A stretch of DNA of 64,000 nt from RYN-230 sp963718305 (GTDB lineage Bacteria; Actinomycetota; Actinomycetes; Streptosporangiales; Streptosporangiaceae), in assembly GCA_963718305.1 (NCBI GenBank), contig CAVQZG010000018.1, positions 372,001 through 436,000 of the forward strand, written 5' to 3'. Positions 23,378-32,200 of this stretch are shown piece by piece. How positions within the stretch are numbered: position 1 is the first letter of the stretch; every line of letters starts with the position of its first letter. The position numbers and the translations under genes are program-made. Under the pieces are notes generated by a model that ran no database searches, was not told where the DNA came from, and saw only the letters and a list, made by a program, of their open reading frames with translations.

Positions 23378-26242
23378 GTGCGCGGCACGCCGCCCGGCCG
23401 GCGCTGGCCAGGCGAGGCCACGGCCGTCCTCCTGCTCCTCGTACTGCCCGTCCTCGTCTACGGCGTTCCCGCGCTGCTCGGCCACCCGGTCCTGCCCGGT
23501 GACGACCTGACGCAGAACTTCCCGCTGCGCGTGCTCGCCGGGCAGGAGATCCGCAGCGGCCACTTGCCGCTCTACAACCCCTACATCTGGAGCGGCGCCC
23601 CATTGCTGGCCGGCTGGAACGCCGGGGCCGCCTACCCGTTCACGTTCTTGTTCGCCGTCGCGCCGCCGGTAGCGGCGTGGACCCTGAACATGATCCTGAC
23701 CTGGGCGATCGCCGGGCTCGGGATGTTTGCTTTCTTGCGCGCCCTGCGCCTGGCCTGCGCGGCGAGCCTGCTCGGTGCGCTGTCGTTCGCCTTCGCGGGA
23801 GCGATGTCGGCCCAGGTGGCGCACTTCGGGCTGGTGGCGGGCATGAGCTGGGTGCCGGTCCAGCTGCTGTGCGTCCTCCGGCTTTCCCAGCCGCGCCGGA
23901 TGCCTTCCCGGCTGGCCTGGACCGGGATCCTGGCCGGGACGTTCGGCCTGACGATCCTCGCGGGCGAGCCGCGGGCCATCGACGACGCCGGGCTGATCGT
24001 GCTCCTGTACGCGGCGTGGCAGATCGCCCGCCTCGGGCGCCGGTTCGGGCCCGCGGCCCTCTCGGTCGCGGCCGGCCTGGCCCTGGGCGCCTGCCTCGGG
24101 GCGGTTCAGTGGCTGCCTGGCCTGGCCGTCGTCGGCTCGTCCCAGCGGGGCGTGAGCTCGGTGGCCCTGTTCAACTCGGGCTCGCTCCCGCACCGCTGGC
24201 TGCTGCTGATGCTGGTGCCAGACCTGCTGGGCGGCTCCGGCTCGTTCGGGCAGCCGGCCTTCCTCGCGAACTACAACCTGGCCGAGGTCACGGGCTATGT
24301 CGGGATCCTGCCGCTGGTCGCCGCGACCGCTCTGCTCGGGCGGGTCCGGCTGCGGCCCAGGCCCCCCGAGTGGCTCGTGTGGCACGTCATGGCGCTGGCC
24401 GGATTCGTGCTCGCGCTCGGTGGCAACACCCCGGTCGGGAGCCTGCTCGTCCACCTGCCGCTGTTCAGCAGCCAGCGGCTGCAGAGCCGGAACATCCTCA
24501 TCGCGGACCTGGCGCTGGCCGTGCTCCTCGCGTACTGGGCCGACCAGCCGTTCCGGGCGGGCGGCCGCCGGTTCCTGCGGCTCCGCGGGCGCCGCGGGCC
24601 CGATCTGGAGACGGTCCTGGCCCTGCTGCCGCCGCTGGCCGTGCTCGCCGTCGTCACCCTCGGCCTGTGCTGGGGGGCAGGCCTGCTGCGCTGGCTTCGG
24701 GTCAGCTCCGGCGCCACCAGCCTCGACGGCCTGCTCAAGCCGGGGCTCGTCCCGTACGTGCTGATCGCCGTGGGGGCCATCGTGTTCGTGGTGGCCGGCC
24801 GCCGCCTCCGGCCGGTGGTTCGCTCGCGATGGCTGGCCGGCTTCGTGCTGGCCGACCTGGTGGTGTTCACGCTGCTCGCCGTGGTTGCGGTCCTGCCCGG
24901 CCTGGGCAGCAGCGATCGCGGGACCGGGGCCACAGCCGGGGCGCCGGCCCCGGCCGCGGTGACCCGCACGGCCGGCCGGGCGGCCGCAGCCCAGACTCCC
25001 GCAGCCCAGACTCCCGCAGCCCAGACTCCCCTGGCCAGGCCTATCGCGGACCTGGGGTATCCCGGGCGTTTCGCGGTCTACGACCCGGACCAGCTCGACC
25101 AGCAGGATCTGTCCCGCCTCGGCGCGCCTGACCTCAACGTCATCAACCACACGCCGTCGATCCAGGGGTACTCCTCGCTCGTCTCGGGCTTCTACGCCTC
25201 GGCCACCGGGTCCCACAAGGCGACCGGCGACGGGCAGGACGTGCTCGATCCCTGGGCCGTCCGCACCGGGGTCCTCGATCAGCTCGGCACGTCGGTGCTG
25301 CTCACGGTGCCCGCCTACCTGACCACCCGGTCCGGGGCAGCCGCGGCCGGGAAAGCCGTGGCGTCCCCCGGATCGGCGGCCACCGGCCACCGCGACGTCG
25401 CCGCGCACCACCGGGCCACCTGGTATTTCGCGGAACCCCTCGGCGTGACCCGGCTCGAGGTGCCGGACGCCGACGCCCGGCAGGACGCGGCCGAGGGCAC
25501 CCGGATCGGGCTGCTCACCTCCAGCGGTGCGACGCGCTGGTTCACCGCCGCCGCGGCGGGTCCCGCCCGGCTGGCGATCAGCCTGCCCCGCGCGCTGACC
25601 AGCGTCGCCGTGGTCGCCCAGGCGGGCGGCCGGCCGGACCGGCTCGGCCCGGCTTCGGTCACCGATACCGACGGGCGGGTGTTCGTGGCCGACGGGCAGC
25701 TGCAGGATGCCCTGATTCCGCCGCGGTGGGGATACGCCGGCCGTGACGGCTCGCTGGCGGTGTTCGTGGATCACTTCGCCAGCGGCCTCTTCCGCCTCCA
25801 GGCCATCCCCGGCCGGCCGGCCCAGGGTGCGTCCGTGCGGAGAGTCGCCGGGTCCGCCACCGCCCCCGCTGCGGCCGCCGTCTTCTCCCCCCATGGCGTC
25901 CGGGTCATCCGCTCGGTGGCGGCTATAGCCGGGTGGAGCGCCACCTGGCATCCCCGCCGCGGCCCGGCCGCCGCCCTGGCCGTGCGCCGGGACGGCCTGG
26001 TCCAGGCCGTCAACGTGCCGTCCGGGCCGGGCGTCGTGACCTGGCGCTACCGGCCGCCCGGATTCCGCATGGGTTTCGCGCTGTCCCTCGGCGCGACCGC
26101 GCTCATCCTGCTGGCCCTGATCGGCGGGCTACTCGTGTCCCGTTCCCGCCGCCCGCACGAGCCGGCCGCGTCCGTCCGGAAGCCGCCCCCGGGCGAGACG
26201 GCCGCCAGCCAGGCCGGGGCCCTCTCGTGCCGCGGCCCGTGA
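23378..26242 (+). CDS. YfhO-like large multi-spanning membrane protein
   Basis: 954 residues. The first helix is at about residues 13-33 (AVLLLLVLPVLVYGVPALLG), followed at once by GDDLTQNFPLRVLAGQEIRSG, where the paired acidic residues resemble the first-loop DD/DE motif of GT-C glycosyltransferases. About ten more helices run to residue 520. A large extracytoplasmic region (about 540-890) and a last helix near 895-915 complete the YfhO plan, in which relatives help glycosylate teichoic acids. The loop after helix 11 has a triple AAQTP repeat encoded by three exact 15-bp units. The weakly supported GTG at 23378 is the start. The donor and acceptor are unknown. Confidence 0.78.
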   Translation: MRGTPPGRRWPGEATAVLLLLVLPVLVYGVPALLGHPVLPGDDLTQNFPLRVLAGQEIRSGHLPLYNPYIWSGAPLLAGWNAGAAYPFTFLFAVAPPVAAWTLNMILTWAIAGLGMFAFLRALRLACAASLLGALSFAFAGAMSAQVAHFGLVAGMSWVPVQLLCVLRLSQPRRMPSRLAWTGILAGTFGLTILAGEPRAIDDAGLIVLLYAAWQIARLGRRFGPAALSVAAGLALGACLGAVQWLPGLAVVGSSQRGVSSVALFNSGSLPHRWLLLMLVPDLLGGSGSFGQPAFLANYNLAEVTGYVGILPLVAATALLGRVRLRPRPPEWLVWHVMALAGFVLALGGNTPVGSLLVHLPLFSSQRLQSRNILIADLALAVLLAYWADQPFRAGGRRFLRLRGRRGPDLETVLALLPPLAVLAVVTLGLCWGAGLLRWLRVSSGATSLDGLLKPGLVPYVLIAVGAIVFVVAGRRLRPVVRSRWLAGFVLADLVVFTLLAVVAVLPGLGSSDRGTGATAGAPAPAAVTRTAGRAAAAQTPAAQTPAAQTPLARPIADLGYPGRFAVYDPDQLDQQDLSRLGAPDLNVINHTPSIQGYSSLVSGFYASATGSHKATGDGQDVLDPWAVRTGVLDQLGTSVLLTVPAYLTTRSGAAAAGKAVASPGSAATGHRDVAAHHRATWYFAEPLGVTRLEVPDADARQDAAEGTRIGLLTSSGATRWFTAAAAGPARLAISLPRALTSVAVVAQAGGRPDRLGPASVTDTDGRVFVADGQLQDALIPPRWGYAGRDGSLAVFVDHFASGLFRLQAIPGRPAQGASVRRVAGSATAPAAAAVFSPHGVRVIRSVAAIAGWSATWHPRRGPAAALAVRRDGLVQAVNVPSGPGVVTWRYRPPGFRMGFALSLGATALILLALIGGLLVSRSRRPHEPAASVRKPPPGETAASQAGALSCRGP
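24986..25030 (+). repeat. Three exact 15-bp units inside the YfhO-like gene
   Basis: GCAGCCCAGACTCCC is repeated three times without a mismatch (24986-25000, 25001-25015, 25016-25030). In frame it encodes AAQTP three times in an extracytoplasmic loop. Perfect copies point to recent expansion. Confidence 0.9.
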
Positions 26243-26322
26243 TCGTGCCGTCCTGCTCCGGATGACCTGGTCCGGCCGGGCGGATGCGAATAACCCCCCG
26301 ATACGGGGGAAATCCAGGGCGC

Positions 26323-26754
26323 ATGAGTGGCTTCAAGAACTTCATCCTGCGCGGAAACCTGGTCAACCTGGCGGTCGCGGTGGTGATCGGAGCGCAGTTC
26401 AGCAGCCTGGTGAAACAGTTTGTCCAGTCATTCATCAGCCCGTTGCTGGCGCTGATCGGCGGGAAGCCGAACTTCAACAGCATGGTGTTCACGTTCCACG
26501 GGTCGCGCTTCACCTACGGCGCCTTCCTGACCGAGGTGCTCTCCTTCGCGATCTCCGCGGCGGTGGTGTACTTCGTCGTCGTGGTGCCGGTGAGCCGCGC
26601 CTTGAAGCTCTTCGACCGCAACCAGGCCGCGACCGAGCGGAACTGCCCCGAGTGCACCATGAGCATCCCGATCGCGGCGCGGCGCTGCCCGGAGTGCACC
26701 GCGCCCATCGTGCCCGCTACCGAACAGCCCCAGCCGGTCGCGCCTTCCCGCTAG
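26323..26754 (+). CDS. mscL: Large-conductance mechanosensitive channel with zinc-ribbon tail
   Basis: Pressure-relief channel, 143 residues, pentameric in the cytoplasmic membrane. The N-terminal amphipathic helix and pore helix read FKNFILRGNLVNLAVAVVIG, the best conserved MscL stretch, followed by QFSSLVKQFVQSFISPLLAL. A periplasmic loop and TM2 (AFLTEVLSFAISAAVVYFVVV) complete the channel. The cytoplasmic tail is unusual compared with E. coli: NCPECTMSIP and RRCPECTAPI form two CxxC pairs, a likely zinc ribbon in place of the usual charged helical bundle. ATG 26323 is chosen over ATG 26284, which would add 13 unconserved residues. It follows the YfhO-like gene on the same strand. Confidence 0.93.
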   Translation: MSGFKNFILRGNLVNLAVAVVIGAQFSSLVKQFVQSFISPLLALIGGKPNFNSMVFTFHGSRFTYGAFLTEVLSFAISAAVVYFVVVVPVSRALKLFDRNQAATERNCPECTMSIPIAARRCPECTAPIVPATEQPQPVAPSR

Positions 26755-26775
26755 CCGGAGCTCAGGGCAAGCCCG

Positions 26776-26839
26776 GCTCAGTGTTAACCGGGCCCAGTGT
26801 TGACCGGGCCCAGTGTTGACCAGGCCCAGCGTTAACCGG
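26776..26839. repeat. Four tandem 16-bp units downstream of mscL
   Basis: Units GCTCAGTGTTAACCGG, GCCCAGTGTTGACCGG, GCCCAGTGTTGACCAG and GCCCAGCGTTAACCGG follow one another without gaps. They contain TTAACC/TTGACC motifs. They lie just past the mscL stop in a non-coding gap. Confidence 0.88.
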
Positions 26840-26965
26840 GCCGGGGCTGTCGCCGCGCCCACGGTCAGGAAGGGCTCACCGGCCGCCCAGCCGACGTTCA
26901 GGTCCGCTTTCTAGCGTGGGCCAGAACGGAAGCGGCCGGGAGCGGAGCAGGAAGGCTGGGATTCG

Positions 26966-28263
26966 GTGCGGGAGAGCGTGATCTGGTATCGGGGAGCGGG
27001 TTACCGGCTGGGGCGAGGCCCGCTCGGCTACGCGATCTGGCCTGCGGGCGGCCGGCCGGACCAGCCCCTGGAGCAGTGGCCGGAGACCCCCGCGGGCTGG
27101 TCCGCGGCGTGGTCCCGGTTCAACGCGGTCGAGGCGCCCGGCACCATCGTCCATCTCGGGCCCCCGGCTGACCCTGCCGCCAGCCGCCGGCCGCTCCCGG
27201 CTCCTGGCGGCCGGCGGCCGGCCCCTCCTGGCGGGCGGCCGGTTCCACCTGGCCGGCCGGTTCCCGCTGGTCGGGCCTGCGCTCCGCCGGGCCGCTCAGC
27301 GCGGCCATCCTGCTGGCGACCGGAGTGCTGTGCGGGCTGGCCAGCCTGTTCCCGAGCTACCTGTCGGGCGGAAGCCTCGCCCAGGAGCCGGCCGAACTGG
27401 TGCCGCACGTGATCTACCTGGCGGTGTGGGCGGGCAGCGCGGTGCTCATCGTGTCCGGCGGGATCCGGCAGCGGATGGGCGCCCTCCTCGCGCTGGGCAT
27501 GAGCATCGTCACCTTCGGCTTCTTCTTCTCCGACCTCGGCACGGTGCTCGCCGGTGGCGCCCACCTGCTGGGCGCTGGGCTGGTGCTGGGGCTCGCGGGC
27601 TGGCTGGCCTGCACGGCCGGCTCCGTGCTGGCGTTCCGCCTCCGGTCGGCCGATGGGCCCCGCAAGCTGGAGGCCCACCAGCGGGGACCGCTGGTGACGC
27701 TGGTCGTCGCGGTGCTCGCCGCGCTCGGGGCCGCGATCTCGTTCGCCCCGTCGTGGGACAGCTACACGCTGCGCACCGCGGCCGGGGTGGCGAACTCCAT
27801 TACCGCGGGAAACGCCTTCGCGAACCCGGGCCCGGTCATCGTCGGCGACGTGGCGGTGATGGTCACCCTCGTCGTGGTCGTGGCCCTCGCTGCCTTGTGG
27901 CGCCCGGTCCGGCTGGGCGCGGTGCTGCTCGCCGGGGCCGCCATCCCCATGGCCGCCCAGGCGATCTCGGCCCTCGTCCAGGTCAGCGAGCCGGTGTCCG
28001 CGGCCGACTTCGGGATCTCCTCGGCGCAGGCCGCCCGCCTCGGGCTCACGATCAGCGTGGGGCTTACCCCGGCGTTCTGGATCTACTGCGCGTTCGTGGT
28101 GGCGCTGTTCATGGTGGGCGGCTGGATGTTCATGCCGCAGCGCCCCCGGAGCCGGGCCGGAGGCCGCCCCGGCGGGCTCCCCGCGCCGGTACCGGCCACG
28201 GCGGGCGTGGCCGCCCCCGGAGGGCCGGCTCCCACGACGGCCGGGAACGGCCCCGCCGCCTGA
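26966..28263 (+). pseudogene. Actinobacterial multi-spanning membrane protein, frameshifted in its linker
   Basis: GTG 26966 opens a frame with a soluble N-terminus (VIWYRGAGYRLGRGPLGYAI, then QPLEQWPETPAGWSAAWSRF and APGTIVHLG, about 70 residues). A Pro/Arg-rich linker follows. The membrane part is in another frame from about 27250: LSAAILLATGVLCGLASLFP and six to seven helices up to VALFMVGGWMFMPQRP, ending at 28263 with a Pro/Gly-rich tail. The two halves belong together in my reading of similar actinobacterial proteins, so a one-base shift lies in the linker, probably within the 18-bp duplication at 27236-27271. It may be a real mutation or an assembly error. No enzymatic motif is seen; function unknown. 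Confidence 0.6.
27236..27271 (+). repeat. Two 18-bp units at the linker frameshift
   Basis: CGGCCGGTTCCACCTGGC and CGGCCGGTTCCCGCTGGT are adjacent and match at 15 of 18 positions. They fall in the Pro-rich linker where the reading frame of the surrounding membrane-protein gene changes. Confidence 0.6.
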
Positions 28264-28287
28264 CCACGGGCGCCTGACCACGGGCGC
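28260..28287. repeat. Two exact 14-bp units plus degenerate copies at a stop codon
   Basis: CTGACCACGGGCGC occurs twice in tandem (28260-28273, 28274-28287) and in weaker form up to about 28325. The TGA that ends the preceding membrane-protein gene lies in the first unit. Confidence 0.8.
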
Positions 28288-28333
28288 CTGACCAACGCGC
28301 CTCTCGACGGGCGCCTGGCCACGGGCCACCTGC

Positions 28334-29047
28334 CTACAACGGGCTCTTGACCAGGTGGGCGTAGACGACGATGTTGTCCAGGTACTGGCGGGTCGTGGTG
28401 TCGAACGGGCCGCCGCAGGTGACCAGGCGCAGGCTGGGGAAGCTGACGTTGCCGTAGACCTCAGAGGTCGGGAACGCTGACTTGACGAGCCTCTGCACGC
28501 CATCCACGGTGAAGACCGCGGTGGACCCGTTGGCCCGGACGACGTCGATCCGGTTCCCCGGGTGCAGGGTCTTGATGGCGAAGAACACCGAGACGCCGGT
28601 GAACGAGTCGACGTGGCCGAGGATGACAGAAGAGCCGCGCTGGCCGGGCGTGACGCTGTGGTCGTACCAGCCGGTCAGGTTGTGATTCTCCAGCGGCGGC
28701 ACCTGGACGGTGCCGTTGGCCGCCACGCCGAGCCGCATGACCGGGGCGGACACGTGCAGGGCCGGGATCTCGATCCGCACCGGCACCGACCGGGCCAGCG
28801 GCGCGGCGGTGGGGGCAGTCGCCGGCAGCGGGGCGGACGTGCCCACGGCGGCGGGAATCTCCAGCGCGGCGCCCGTGAGGGAGCCGCGGCCGGCCAGGGC
28901 GTGGAGGGCCACCAGCGCCCCGCCGGCGGCGAGGCCGGCGCCCAGGACGATCAGGGGCGCCCGGCGCCGGCGGTCACGTCCTGCCTCGTAGTAGGTGCGG
29001 GTGGACCAGTGGGCCCGGTATCGCCGGGAGCGGCGGGAGAAGACCAT
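28334..29047 (-). CDS. Class E/F-type sortase
   Basis: Membrane-anchored transpeptidase that attaches surface proteins to the cell wall, 237 residues. A basic N-terminus is followed by one helix (APLIVLGAGLAAGGALVALH, about residues 31-50), a Pro/Ala linker, and the sortase beta-barrel from VRIEIPALHVSAPVMRLG. The catalytic triad is complete: His in SSVILGHVDS (about residue 142), Cys in RLVTCGGPFD (about 211) and Arg in TTRQYLDNIVVYAH (about 219). ATG 29047 is preceded by GGAGGTGA. The gene directly upstream on the same strand encodes a secreted protein with a C-terminal PNTGG-type sorting signal, its probable substrate. Confidence 0.87.
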   Translation of the reverse strand: MVFSRRSRRYRAHWSTRTYYEAGRDRRRRAPLIVLGAGLAAGGALVALHALAGRGSLTGAALEIPAAVGTSAPLPATAPTAAPLARSVPVRIEIPALHVSAPVMRLGVAANGTVQVPPLENHNLTGWYDHSVTPGQRGSSVILGHVDSFTGVSVFFAIKTLHPGNRIDVVRANGSTAVFTVDGVQRLVKSAFPTSEVYGNVSFPSLRLVTCGGPFDTTTRQYLDNIVVYAHLVKSPL

Positions 29048-29135
29048 GCGGTGACTCACCTCCGGTTTGGTCGGGGCCCGGCGGGGCCGGCCCGGCGCAG
29101 CGTCATGGCTTGCGCCGGGGCGGCCCCGCGCCGGG

Positions 29136-30416
29136 TCAGACGGGGGACTGCCGCCGGCGGCGGCGCATCCCGGCGAGCATGATCCCCAGACCCGCCAGCC
29201 CGACGGCCCCGCCCACCGCGAGCCCGGTGAGGTCACTGGCGTGGTGCAGGCTGCCGCCCCCGCCGGTGTTGGGTGCCCCGCTCGGGGTGGCGCCGGCCAT
29301 GAACGGGACGATGGCCGTGCCTGCGGCCCGGGTCACCTGCACCGCGACGGACGACGGCATCGTCGCGGTCATGGTGGTGACCAGGACACACGTCACCACG
29401 ACCGAGATGACCCCGGCGGCGCGGATGGTGACGGTGAACCGGGGCGGCGGGAGGATATGGTCCAGCCCGGCGGCGTTCAGCATCAGCCGCCCGCTCATGC
29501 TGAACACGCCGTTGCCGCTGTCCATCATGGTCCCGGTGAGCGGGACGCTGTCGGTCTGCGCGCCCATGACCGGAAGTGCGCCGCTGAATCCGACCGTGGA
29601 GGTGCCCGCCGGGAACGGACCCCCCAGGGCGGTGCCGGGCGACGAGAGCGTCACGGTGTCCGTCGAGCCCACCGTGCTCGGCCCGGTGTCGCGGAGCTTG
29701 ATCGGGATCCGGGCCCTCCGGTTCACCGAGTGGGCCCCGGAAGTGATGGTGCAGGTGTAGGTGGGCGCGGTAAACGCGGTCGGGGTCACCGCGCCCTGGG
29801 TGACCGTGATCTGCACGGTGACCGCCGTCGTGGTGATGAGCGCGCAGTTGAACATCAGGCCCGCCGCGCCGAGGGGAGTCAGCGTGAGCGTGAGCGGTGC
29901 GTGCACCGACGCGGTCCCGGCGCTGGAGGGGGTCGCGGTCCCCGAGACGGTGACCACCGGGATCTGGGCCGCGCTCCCGGCGGCCAGGGCCGCGCTCTGG
30001 CCGCTCAGCGGCAGGCTGGCCGCCGTCATGCCGGTGGACTGGGCCGTACCCATCCCAGTGACCTGCGTGAAGGCCGGCACGGTGGCGCCCGCGGGCACCG
30101 TGAACGGCGCCGCACGCGTGGTGAGGGTCACGGTGGCGGCGGTGCCGACCGGGTCGGCGGCGGGCGCGCTCAGCACGGCGGCCACGCTGATCGCCGGGAG
30201 GCTGGCCGTGCCGCCGGCCAGGGTGCACGAGTAGGTGAGGGGGGCGGTAGCCGGGACGGCACCCGCGTCGGCCAGGGTGGCCGGAGTAGAGAGGGTGACG
30301 GGACCTGAGAGTGCTGCCGCATCGGCGGGTCCCCCGGCGAGCAGTCCGGCCACCGCCAGGGTCAAGGCGGCGCCTAACGTTGCGGCGCGGCGTGCAAGAT
30401 TCCCTTGGTGGAACAC
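29136..30416 (-). CDS. Secreted surface protein with C-terminal PNTGG sorting-type anchor
   Basis: About 426 residues. GTG 30416, seven bases after AAGAAGGG, gives a classical signal peptide (NLARRAATLGAALTLAVAGL then LAGGPADAA). The mature chain has two similar all-beta units, each beginning with a Y-x-C-T motif (LTYSCTLAGG near the N-terminus, PTYTCTITSG in the middle), and is rich in Thr, Ala and Val. The end shows APNTGGGGS, a hydrophobic stretch (LTGLAVGGAVGLAGLGIMLA) and the charged tail MRRRRRQSPV, the three-part plan of sortase substrates although the motif is not LPxTG. The domains resemble actinobacterial beta-sandwich surface proteins of unknown role. Anchoring by the downstream sortase is inference from adjacency. 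Confidence 0.78.
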   Translation of the reverse strand: MFHQGNLARRAATLGAALTLAVAGLLAGGPADAAALSGPVTLSTPATLADAGAVPATAPLTYSCTLAGGTASLPAISVAAVLSAPAADPVGTAATVTLTTRAAPFTVPAGATVPAFTQVTGMGTAQSTGMTAASLPLSGQSAALAAGSAAQIPVVTVSGTATPSSAGTASVHAPLTLTLTPLGAAGLMFNCALITTTAVTVQITVTQGAVTPTAFTAPTYTCTITSGAHSVNRRARIPIKLRDTGPSTVGSTDTVTLSSPGTALGGPFPAGTSTVGFSGALPVMGAQTDSVPLTGTMMDSGNGVFSMSGRLMLNAAGLDHILPPPRFTVTIRAAGVISVVVTCVLVTTMTATMPSSVAVQVTRAAGTAIVPFMAGATPSGAPNTGGGGSLHHASDLTGLAVGGAVGLAGLGIMLAGMRRRRRQSPV

Positions 30417-30431
30417 GTTCTGGCCCTTCTT

Positions 30432-30499
30432 GAGGTGGCCCGCTCCAAGAGGTAACCCGCTCCGTGAGGTAATCCGCTCCTGGCGATATCCGCTCCCAA
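30432..30499. repeat. Four degenerate 17-bp units upstream of the surface protein
   Basis: Units GAGGTGGCCCGCTCCAA, GAGGTAACCCGCTCCGT, GAGGTAATCCGCTCCTG and GCGATATCCGCTCCCAA lie in tandem. They sit just upstream of the chosen GTG, in the 5' leader of the surface-protein gene, and also read through as an open frame. Confidence 0.75.
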
Positions 30500-30645
30500 G
30501 GGCACGTGCAGTACTCACGGTAGAAGTTCCGTCGCGGCCAGGACGGGCGATGCGCGCATTAAGTTCTTACAAACCCCGAACGTGGCAGGCCGGCCTCGCG
30601 ACCCTGAGCGGGCGGCGGGCCCCGCCGGGCGCTTAGGGTCGTGCT

Positions 30646-32085
30646 GTGGAGTCAGCGCAGCGGATGAGCGGAGCGGGCGAGGTAGACGCGGGACGGCTGG
30701 TCGAGGCGCTGGGCCGGGCCCTGCCCGGCGACCGGATCGTCGCCGATCCCGACGTCCTCGCGGCCATGTCCCATGACGAGGCCGAATGGGCGCCGGCCGG
30801 GCGGGCGGCCGCGGGCGTGCGGGCCCGCTCGGAGTCCGAGGTCCAGCAGGTCGTGCGGATCTGCGCCGAGTTCGGCGCGGCGGTCGTGCCCCGCGGCGCC
30901 GGTACCGGCCTGTCCGGCGGGGCCAACGCGGTCGACGGCTGCGTGGTCCTCGACCTGGCCCGGATGGATCAGGTCGTCGAGATCGACCGGGACAATCTGC
31001 TCTGCGTGGTGCAACCGGGCGTGGTCAACAACGACCTGAAGGCGGCCGTGGCGGAGTACGGCCTGTGGTACCCGCCCGACCCGGCCAGCGCCCCCTGGTC
31101 CACGATCGGCGGCAACGTGGCCACCAACGCAGGCGGCCTGTGCTGCCTGAAGTACGGCGTGACCCGCGACTACGTGCTGGGCCTGCGCGCGGTGGTCGGC
31201 GGGCCGGAAGCTGAAGGTGCGGTCGCCTACGGCGATGCGGTGCGGTTCGGCCGCCGCACCACCAAGGGCGTGGCCGGGCTCGACATGGTCGGGCTGTTCG
31301 TCGGATCCGAGGGCACGCTCGGCGTGGTTACCGAGGTGACCCTGCGGCTGCGGCCTGCGCTGGCCGGCACGCCGCGGACCATCGTCGGCGCGTTCGGTGA
31401 CCTGGTCACAGCGGGAGAGGCCGTATCCCAGATCACCCGGCGCGGGCTGGGCCCGTCGGTCCTCGAACTCCTCGACCAGGCCTGCCTCATCGCTGTCGAG
31501 GACTGGAAGCACCTGGGCCTGGAAGCCGACGCGGCGGCGCTGCTGCTGGCCCGGGTGGACACCCAGGGGGATGCCGGTGCGGCCGAGTCGGATGGGCTCG
31601 CCGCGGCCATGACCGATGCAGGTGCGCTGTGGGTGGCCCAGTCCACCGACGACGCCGAGGCCGAGGCGCTGTTCGAGGCCCGCAGGCTGGCGTACCCGGC
31701 GTTCGAGCGGCTGGGCCCGGTACTCACCGAAGACGTCTGCGTCCCGCGGTCCAGGGTCCCGGCGATGCTGGCCCAGATCGAGGCGATCGCGGCCCGGCAC
31801 CGGGTGCAGATCTCCACCATCGCCCACGCCGGCGACGGGAACCTGCATCCCGCGATCATCACGCCGGCGGGCGACGACGTCGCGCGGGCCGCGGCCCAGG
31901 CCGCGTTCGAGGAGATTCTCGACGGGGCGATCGCGCTGGGCGGCACGGTGACCGGCGAGCACGGCGTCGGGCTGCTGAAACGGGACGGGATGCGCCGCGA
32001 GCTCGACCCGGGCTCCCTCGCACTGCAGCAGGCCGTGCGCCAGGCCCTCGACCCGCGCGGGATCTTCAACCCGGGTAAAGGCTGA
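30646..32085 (+). CDS. FAD-binding oxidase/dehydrogenase, GlcD/D-lactate dehydrogenase family
   Basis: 479-residue flavoenzyme of the VAO fold that oxidises a D-2-hydroxyacid (glycolate, D-lactate or D-2-hydroxyglutarate; not resolvable by eye). The FAD pyrophosphate loop is VVPRGAGTGLSGGANA (about residues 80-95), followed by NVATNAGGLCCLKYG and LFVGSEGTLGVVTEV in the second FAD subdomain. The C-terminal cap has ISTIAHAGDGNLHP with metal-binding histidines and VTGEHGVGLLKRDG, both hallmarks of the GlcD family. Start GTG 30646 or ATG 30664. It is divergent from the surface-protein gene and stands alone before capA. A Fe-S partner such as GlcF is not present. Confidence 0.87.
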   Translation: MESAQRMSGAGEVDAGRLVEALGRALPGDRIVADPDVLAAMSHDEAEWAPAGRAAAGVRARSESEVQQVVRICAEFGAAVVPRGAGTGLSGGANAVDGCVVLDLARMDQVVEIDRDNLLCVVQPGVVNNDLKAAVAEYGLWYPPDPASAPWSTIGGNVATNAGGLCCLKYGVTRDYVLGLRAVVGGPEAEGAVAYGDAVRFGRRTTKGVAGLDMVGLFVGSEGTLGVVTEVTLRLRPALAGTPRTIVGAFGDLVTAGEAVSQITRRGLGPSVLELLDQACLIAVEDWKHLGLEADAAALLLARVDTQGDAGAAESDGLAAAMTDAGALWVAQSTDDAEAEALFEARRLAYPAFERLGPVLTEDVCVPRSRVPAMLAQIEAIAARHRVQISTIAHAGDGNLHPAIITPAGDDVARAAAQAAFEEILDGAIALGGTVTGEHGVGLLKRDGMRRELDPGSLALQQAVRQALDPRGIFNPGKG

Positions 32086-32200
32086 TCACCGGCGAAAGGC
32101 CGCCCATTCTGGCCATCGGCCGGCCGGCGCCCGGGGGCGCAGCGGGCTTCCCGGGCCGTCGCGCGTTACCGCGCGCCGGCCCCGGCCACGACCGTAAGCT

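Noticed and set aside
23348..25951. Minus-strand 867-codon open frame with GSLGCG repeats
   Set aside because: It is the antisense image of the YfhO-like gene; its repeats mirror the in-frame AAQTP units on the plus strand.
26776..26839. CRISPR-like array
   Set aside because: The 16-bp units are directly tandem without spacers, so this is a minisatellite.
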